From the NCBI GenBank assembly GCA_031119475.1, contig JAVHXV010000002.1:310001-374000 (forward strand): a stretch of DNA of 64,000 bases, read 5' to 3'. This DNA is from Pedobacter sp. (GTDB taxonomy: Bacteria > Bacteroidota > Bacteroidia > Sphingobacteriales > Sphingobacteriaceae). The notes beneath the pieces were generated by a model, which was not told the DNA's origin, did not search any database, and saw only the letters and a program-made list of their open reading frames with translations. This document shows, in pieces, positions 60,149-64,000 of this stretch (its first letter is position 1; every line of letters starts with the position of its first letter). A program made the position numbers and the translations under genes.

Positions 60149-60343
60149 ATGCAGACTCAGGAAATCAAGATTGGTGACATCGTGCGGCACCGGAATATCA
60201 TGCGGGGAACAGACCTATCGGTGGTGAGCATTGCAGGCGACCAATTGACCGTAAGGTATGCGCACAATGGACAATTCCATACCCAGGAACTAACCTTAAG
60301 CGAAGTTGAACTGTTTGTGCAGGATGGGGACGAGTATGATTAA
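60149..60343 (+). CDS. 64-residue SH3-like protein (YodC/DUF2158-like)
   Basis: The product begins MQTQEIKIGDIVRHRNIMRG, then TDLSVVSIAGDQLTVRYAHN and ends with an acidic tail (FVQDGDEYD). The spacing G-D-x-V ... M-x-V-V ... V-x-x-R resembles the small beta-barrel of YodC/DUF2158 proteins; this is a weak match by eye. It has a start codon 28 bp after element copy 1 and is bracketed by copy 2, as in a gene cassette. No function is inferred. Confidence 0.6.
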   Translation: MQTQEIKIGDIVRHRNIMRGTDLSVVSIAGDQLTVRYAHNGQFHTQELTLSEVELFVQDGDEYD

Positions 60344-60345
60344 AT

Positions 60346-60383
60346 AAGTAAAAAGTAAAAAGTAAAAAGTAAAAAGTAAAAAG
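60346..60383. repeat. AAGTAAAA octamer repeat
   Basis: About four and a half copies of an 8-bp unit (AAGTAAAA) directly follow the 64-residue gene. After it, TAAGAGC...GCTCTTA (about 60405-60430) forms a short inverted repeat. Confidence 0.8.
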
Positions 60384-60462
60384 TAAGCTTTGCTTAGCTA
60401 CCGTAAGAGCGCTTAGCGCCGAGCTCTTAGCTTAAGCTACTTGACATCAATTAACCAAAAAG

Positions 60463-60633
60463 AAGACATATAAATAACGTTTAGCGAAAAGCCTGTATTC
60501 TGAAAACTCGACATCTTCAAATACCTACAGGAAGTTTAAGCTGCCGTTCACGCAAAATAACGTGAGCGTTGTTTGGCTTGTAGGCAATGGGTGTACATCC
60601 GTTTACAGGTGAAATAGCGTCCACGTTTTTTTT
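60463..60633 (+). ncRNA. Structured duplicated element, copy 2 (leader or small RNA)
   Basis: Alignable end to end with copy 1 (offset 520 bp, a few small indels). The stem CCTACA (60524-60529)/TGTAGG (60579-60584) is unchanged. The inner hairpin is CGTTCACG (60545-60552)/CGTGAGCG (60561-60568), where a T-G pair of copy 1 has become T-A. CACGTT (60622-60627) at the T8 tract (60626-60633) can pair with AACGTG of the hairpin. The T tract ends 14 bp before the mod start codon, so it may act as an attenuator leader of the restriction-modification operon. Confidence 0.6.
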
Positions 60634-60647
60634 GTGCTAAGATAGAT

Positions 60648-62240
60648 ATGCCGACACTCCATTGGATTGGTAAGGATAAAGTCATTAACCATCATTTAGA
60701 TGTGCCATTTAAGGTGCTGGATTTTAAATATGGGTTTTCTGGAGAAAAAAATGAAGGAGAGCCAGTAAATTCTGGTAATTTAATCATCAATGGCGACAAT
60801 TTAGAAGCTTTAAAATCACTGTTGCCGAAATATGAAGGCAAGGTTAAATGTATCTATATAGATCCCCCATATAATACTGGTAATGAGGGTTGGATATATA
60901 ATGATAATAGCAATTCTCCGCAGCTACTCAAGTGGTTTAACAAGGTGGTCGGAAGGGAAGGTGAGGATTTAACAAGGCACGATAAATGGCTGTGCATGAT
61001 GTATCCCAGGATAAAATTGCTTCACCGACTCTTAGCAAAAGATGGTGCGATTTTTATTTCAATAGAAGACAACGAACAGGCTAACCTGAAATTACTTCTT
61101 GACGAGATCTTTGGAATATCCAATTACTTAGGAAACCTTATTTGGCGGAAAAAAGAAGGAGGAGGGCAAACGGATAAATATTTTGTAACAGAACATGAAT
61201 ATATATGTGTTTACCAAAAATCAAATCATTTCCAATGGATCGATAATATTCGCAGCAAAGGGGATAAGGAATTCAACAAATCAGATAGTAAGGGGCTCTT
61301 TAAATTGACAAAATTGGAGAAATGGGGAAGTGGAGCTAGAAAGGAAGATAGGGAAACTATGCATTTTCCTATCATAAGCCCTAATAATGAAGAATATTAT
61401 CCTGTCGCTCCAGACGGAAATCCTGGGAGATGGAGAGTGGGTCGTGAAAAAATGAACAAACTAATTGAAGATGGGCTAGTACATTGGGAAATTAGAAAAG
61501 ATAAATACATTCCTTATGAAAAGACGTATAAAATTGATAGCCAAAATTCAATAATCAAAGAGAGAAGCATTTTATATGATGTGGCTAATACCGCAGAAGC
61601 ATCTAAAACTTTAACTCAAATATTTAATCAAAAAGATGTATTTGATACCCCAAAGCCTGTTCAATTGATAGAATTTATCCTTCGTCATACTACTCAGGAT
61701 GACTCAATTGTACTTGATAGCTTTGCAGGCTCTGGGACTACTGCGCAAGCAGTTCTTAATTTAAATAAGCAGAATGGGAACAGAAAATTCATTTTAATTG
61801 AAATGGAAGAATATGCAGAGTCAATTACTGCAGAACGGGTGAAGAGGGTAATTCGTGGCAATTCTAATATTCCTGGTTTGGGCGGAAGTTTTGATTATTA
61901 CGGTCTAGGCGAACCTCTTTTTAGTGAGGACGAGATTTTAAATTCTGCAATTAGTGAAGATTCCATTAGAGAATATATTTGGTATAGTGAAACAAGATCT
62001 CGTTACTTCACCAACTCACCGTTTTCAACTTTTTTGGGCACTTGTAATGGGACTGATTACTACTTCATGTATGAAAAGGACAATACAGCCACTCTTGATT
62101 ATCAGACGCTAGCAGAAAACATTAAGCATAAAGCTGAACGCTATATAATATATGCTGATAACTGTTTGCTATCCGAAAGTTTTATGTTGGAAAAAAATAT
62201 AGAATTCAAGAAAAGCCCGCGGGATATTTCACGCTTTTAA
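60648..62240 (+). CDS. Type III restriction-modification methyltransferase (Mod)
   Basis: The 530-residue protein has motif IV IYIDPPYNTG (DPPY at 72-75) before motif I VLDSFAGSGTTAQAVLNL (Phe359), the beta-class order typical of type III Mod, and an intervening target-recognition region (about residues 150-320). It would methylate adenine and give sequence recognition to the complex. The res gene follows 2 bp after its stop. Base composition is clearly more AT-rich than in the housekeeping genes, which suggests acquisition by transfer. Confidence 0.9.
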   Translation: MPTLHWIGKDKVINHHLDVPFKVLDFKYGFSGEKNEGEPVNSGNLIINGDNLEALKSLLPKYEGKVKCIYIDPPYNTGNEGWIYNDNSNSPQLLKWFNKVVGREGEDLTRHDKWLCMMYPRIKLLHRLLAKDGAIFISIEDNEQANLKLLLDEIFGISNYLGNLIWRKKEGGGQTDKYFVTEHEYICVYQKSNHFQWIDNIRSKGDKEFNKSDSKGLFKLTKLEKWGSGARKEDRETMHFPIISPNNEEYYPVAPDGNPGRWRVGREKMNKLIEDGLVHWEIRKDKYIPYEKTYKIDSQNSIIKERSILYDVANTAEASKTLTQIFNQKDVFDTPKPVQLIEFILRHTTQDDSIVLDSFAGSGTTAQAVLNLNKQNGNRKFILIEMEEYAESITAERVKRVIRGNSNIPGLGGSFDYYGLGEPLFSEDEILNSAISEDSIREYIWYSETRSRYFTNSPFSTFLGTCNGTDYYFMYEKDNTATLDYQTLAENIKHKAERYIIYADNCLLSESFMLEKNIEFKKSPRDISRF

Positions 62241-62242
62241 CC

Positions 62243-64000
62243 ATGGAATTAAAAACATATCAAAAGCAAGTTATTAATGATTTGCATCAGTATTTTTCTT
62301 ACTTGCAAGAATATAAACGTGTAGACAAAGCTTTTAATGTGTTTTGGGAAGATAAGGCGGGTCCCTATAGTCCATTAACAGGAGAGGGAATGCGCTCTTA
62401 TCAAAATACGGTTCCAAGTGCTATTCATTTAAGTATTAAAGTTCCAACCGCAGGTGGTAAAACATTCATAGCCTGTAATGCTCTTAAAACAATTTTTGAT
62501 TCGTTACCAGATGAACAGTCTAAAGCAGTTGTCTGGCTGGTTCCTTGGAGTAATTTATTGGATCAGACGGTAAAAAACCTAAGTGATCCAAATCATCCTT
62601 ATTGCCAGAAACTTAATGCGCTATTTAATAATAGGGTACAGGTTTACGAAAAAGCAGAATTATTGCAAGGTGCAAGTTTTAATCCATCCGTGGTAAAAGA
62701 GCAGCTAAGTATAATGGTGATGAATTTTTCGTCTATTAGGGCAAAAAACAAAGATGACAGAAAAATTAACGAGCAAAATTCAAATCTAGCCAATTTTTCT
62801 TCTGAGATAAATGATATGGATGTTCTTGAGGGAACTGAAAAAGAAGCGCTGATCAATGTAATCCGTAGCTTAAATCCTGTATTAATTGTAGATGAAAGTC
62901 ATAACGCAGAAAGCGATCTAAGTGTTGAAATGCTAAAGAACCTTAACCCAAGTTTCATTCTTGACCTTACGGCCACTCCCAAGCAAAATTCAAATTTGAT
63001 TAGCCTTGTTTCGGCTATGGAACTGAAGAAAGAGCACATGGTGAAACTTCCTGTAATCGTCTATAACCATCAAAATATTGAAGGTGTTGTTGAAAGTGCC
63101 ATACATCTTCAACATAGATTAGAGCGAGAAGCAAAGATCCTAGAAGCTCAGGGAGGGAAATATATTCGGCCGATTGTATTGTTTCAGGCGCAGCCAAAGA
63201 CCAAAGAAGATAATAAAACATTCGATAAGCTAAAAGCTCAACTGATTGAGGTTGGAATTCCTGAAGAACAGATCAAGATCAAAACGGCAAATAAAGATGA
63301 GTTACGAGCAATTGATTTGCTAAGTAAAGATTGTCCAGTAAGGTATATCATAACAATAAATGCACTGAAAGAAGGATGGGATTGCCCATTTGCTTATATA
63401 TTGGCATCTTTAGCTGATAGGTCTTCAGCCATTGATGTCACACAGATTTTAGGTAGGGTACTTAGGCAGCCTTATACCATGAAGCATGATAATACTATGT
63501 TAAATCTATCTTATGTAATTACGTCATCAATAAAATTCCAAGAAACACTGCAGAACATTATAGATGGATTAAAACTATCGGGTTTTAGTGAAAAGGATTA
63601 TCGAGATAAGGATGTGATGCCCGAAAACATTAAAATTGCTGCGAAGCAGGAGGCATTATCTAAATATTTGTTGTCAAATGAGCCGCCAGACCTTTCAGAG
63701 AAAATATTTAATACCGATAAAATATCGATAAATATTAATCACTCCACTGGAGAAACAAATCATACCTTGGACTTAATTGAATCAATGGCAATTGAACAAA
63801 ATGAAAGATTTCAAAAAGATATTGAAAATCAACATTCACGCTCAAATGCTGAGCAGCTTTTCTCCGAAATAGGCATGAAGGTAAAACAATATAAAATGCG
63901 AGATAGTATTTCAGAGGTTGCTAAGAGTTTAGTTTTGCCAAAATTCGTGATGGAACTTCCACCAAATCCCTTTTTATTGATGGATGAAGGATCGATGGAG
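62243..64000 (+). CDS. Type III restriction enzyme Res subunit, N-terminal part (cut by window end)
   Basis: The frame is open for 586 codons to the window end with no stop. It shows an SF2 helicase/translocase: Walker A VPTAGGKT (residues 67-74), DESHNAE at 217, LTATP near 242 and QILGRVLRQP (motif VI, from about 401). The nuclease domain expected at the C-terminus lies outside the window. The 2-bp gap to mod indicates one transcript. As in mod, codon use is AT-rich. Confidence 0.88.
   Translation, partial: MELKTYQKQVINDLHQYFSYLQEYKRVDKAFNVFWEDKAGPYSPLTGEGMRSYQNTVPSAIHLSIKVPTAGGKTFIACNALKTIFDSLPDEQSKAVVWLVPWSNLLDQTVKNLSDPNHPYCQKLNALFNNRVQVYEKAELLQGASFNPSVVKEQLSIMVMNFSSIRAKNKDDRKINEQNSNLANFSSEINDMDVLEGTEKEALINVIRSLNPVLIVDESHNAESDLSVEMLKNLNPSFILDLTATPKQNSNLISLVSAMELKKEHMVKLPVIVYNHQNIEGVVESAIHLQHRLEREAKILEAQGGKYIRPIVLFQAQPKTKEDNKTFDKLKAQLIEVGIPEEQIKIKTANKDELRAIDLLSKDCPVRYIITINALKEGWDCPFAYILASLADRSSAIDVTQILGRVLRQPYTMKHDNTMLNLSYVITSSIKFQETLQNIIDGLKLSGFSEKDYRDKDVMPENIKIAAKQEALSKYLLSNEPPDLSEKIFNTDKISININHSTGETNHTLDLIESMAIEQNERFQKDIENQHSRSNAEQLFSEIGMKVKQYKMRDSISEVAKSLVLPKFVMELPPNPFLLMDEGSME

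Noticed and set aside
59943..60633. Integron attC sites or retron msr/msd
   Set aside because: The conserved RYYYAAC/GTTRRRY boxes are not in the right places and neither an integrase nor a reverse transcriptase is present.
1..64000. tRNA and rRNA genes, transposases, prophage genes
   Set aside because: Looked for on both strands; no T-arm, anticodon-arm or transposase motif was found.

Overview
The window is chromosomal DNA of a Bacteroidota bacterium, most likely a Sphingobacteriaceae member (Pedobacter-like). The signs are promoter -7 elements of the form TAnnTTTG ahead of many genes, weak or absent Shine-Dalgarno sequences, lipoproteins with SCKKD-type N-termini, family-specific proteins (DUF4270, a short GT5 'glycogen synthase' next to panC, DUF1543) and the fixed neighbourhood rng / tiny basic peptide / TPR / HU / mutY / ssb. 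No tRNA, rRNA, CRISPR array, transposase or prophage was recognised.

Layout. 1-3.3 kb: start of ribonuclease G, a 29-residue basic (probably ribosomal) peptide, a TPR protein and an HU protein on the minus strand; mutY and ssb on plus. 3.4-7.7 kb: glmS, a DUF4270 lipoprotein and a GT5 protein (minus). 7.8-11 kb: panC, panD, an acyl-CoA dehydrogenase and a small lipoprotein. 11.2-16 kb: the rimP-nusA-infB translation/transcription operon with its own promoter, leader hairpin and terminator. 16-22.2 kb: a surface-glycan block (FkbM methyltransferase, four GT-A glycosyltransferases, MsbA-like ABC exporter). 22.7-30 kb: meaB, an aminopeptidase P, a highly expressed OmpA-type porin, a tiny membrane protein, RidA, an EamA transporter and recG. 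30.4-39.3 kb: serine hydrolase, fumC, a P1-type nuclease, two tandem paralogous lipoproteins, LMW phosphatase, a CREST/ceramidase-like membrane protein, DUF1543, an AhpD-like protein, a Crp/Fnr regulator and a DUF2383 protein. 39.4-44.1 kb: a complete cyanophycin module, with cphA diverging from cphB and an isoaspartyl peptidase. 44.1-50.8 kb: a signalling island of a TPR protein, two near-duplicate TPR histidine kinases, a NarL-type regulator, a lipoprotein and a stand-alone LuxR helix-turn-helix. 50.9-56.3 kb: Prc protease, SPFH protein, small membrane protein, CapA-like and NlpC/P60 proteins. 57-59.8 kb: pyruvate dehydrogenase E1-alpha and E2. 59.9-64 kb: an AT-rich accessory end with two direct copies of an unrecognised structured element about 175 nt long, one before a 64-residue protein and one before a type III restriction-modification mod gene, followed by the start of res.

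The signal most worth following is that duplicated element (59943-60120 and 60463-60633). Both copies keep the same closing stem and inner hairpin, with one base pair improved by substitution, and both end in a T8 tract shortly before a start codon. They look like paired attenuator leaders or small RNAs bracketing a cassette-like gene beside a defence locus. Other unusual structures are two intergenic arrays phased at 11 bp (22402-22535 and 56710-56753), two copies of one 30-bp palindrome (36797 and 53200), and several -7 elements only 3-5 nt before the start codon, which predicts leaderless mRNAs.
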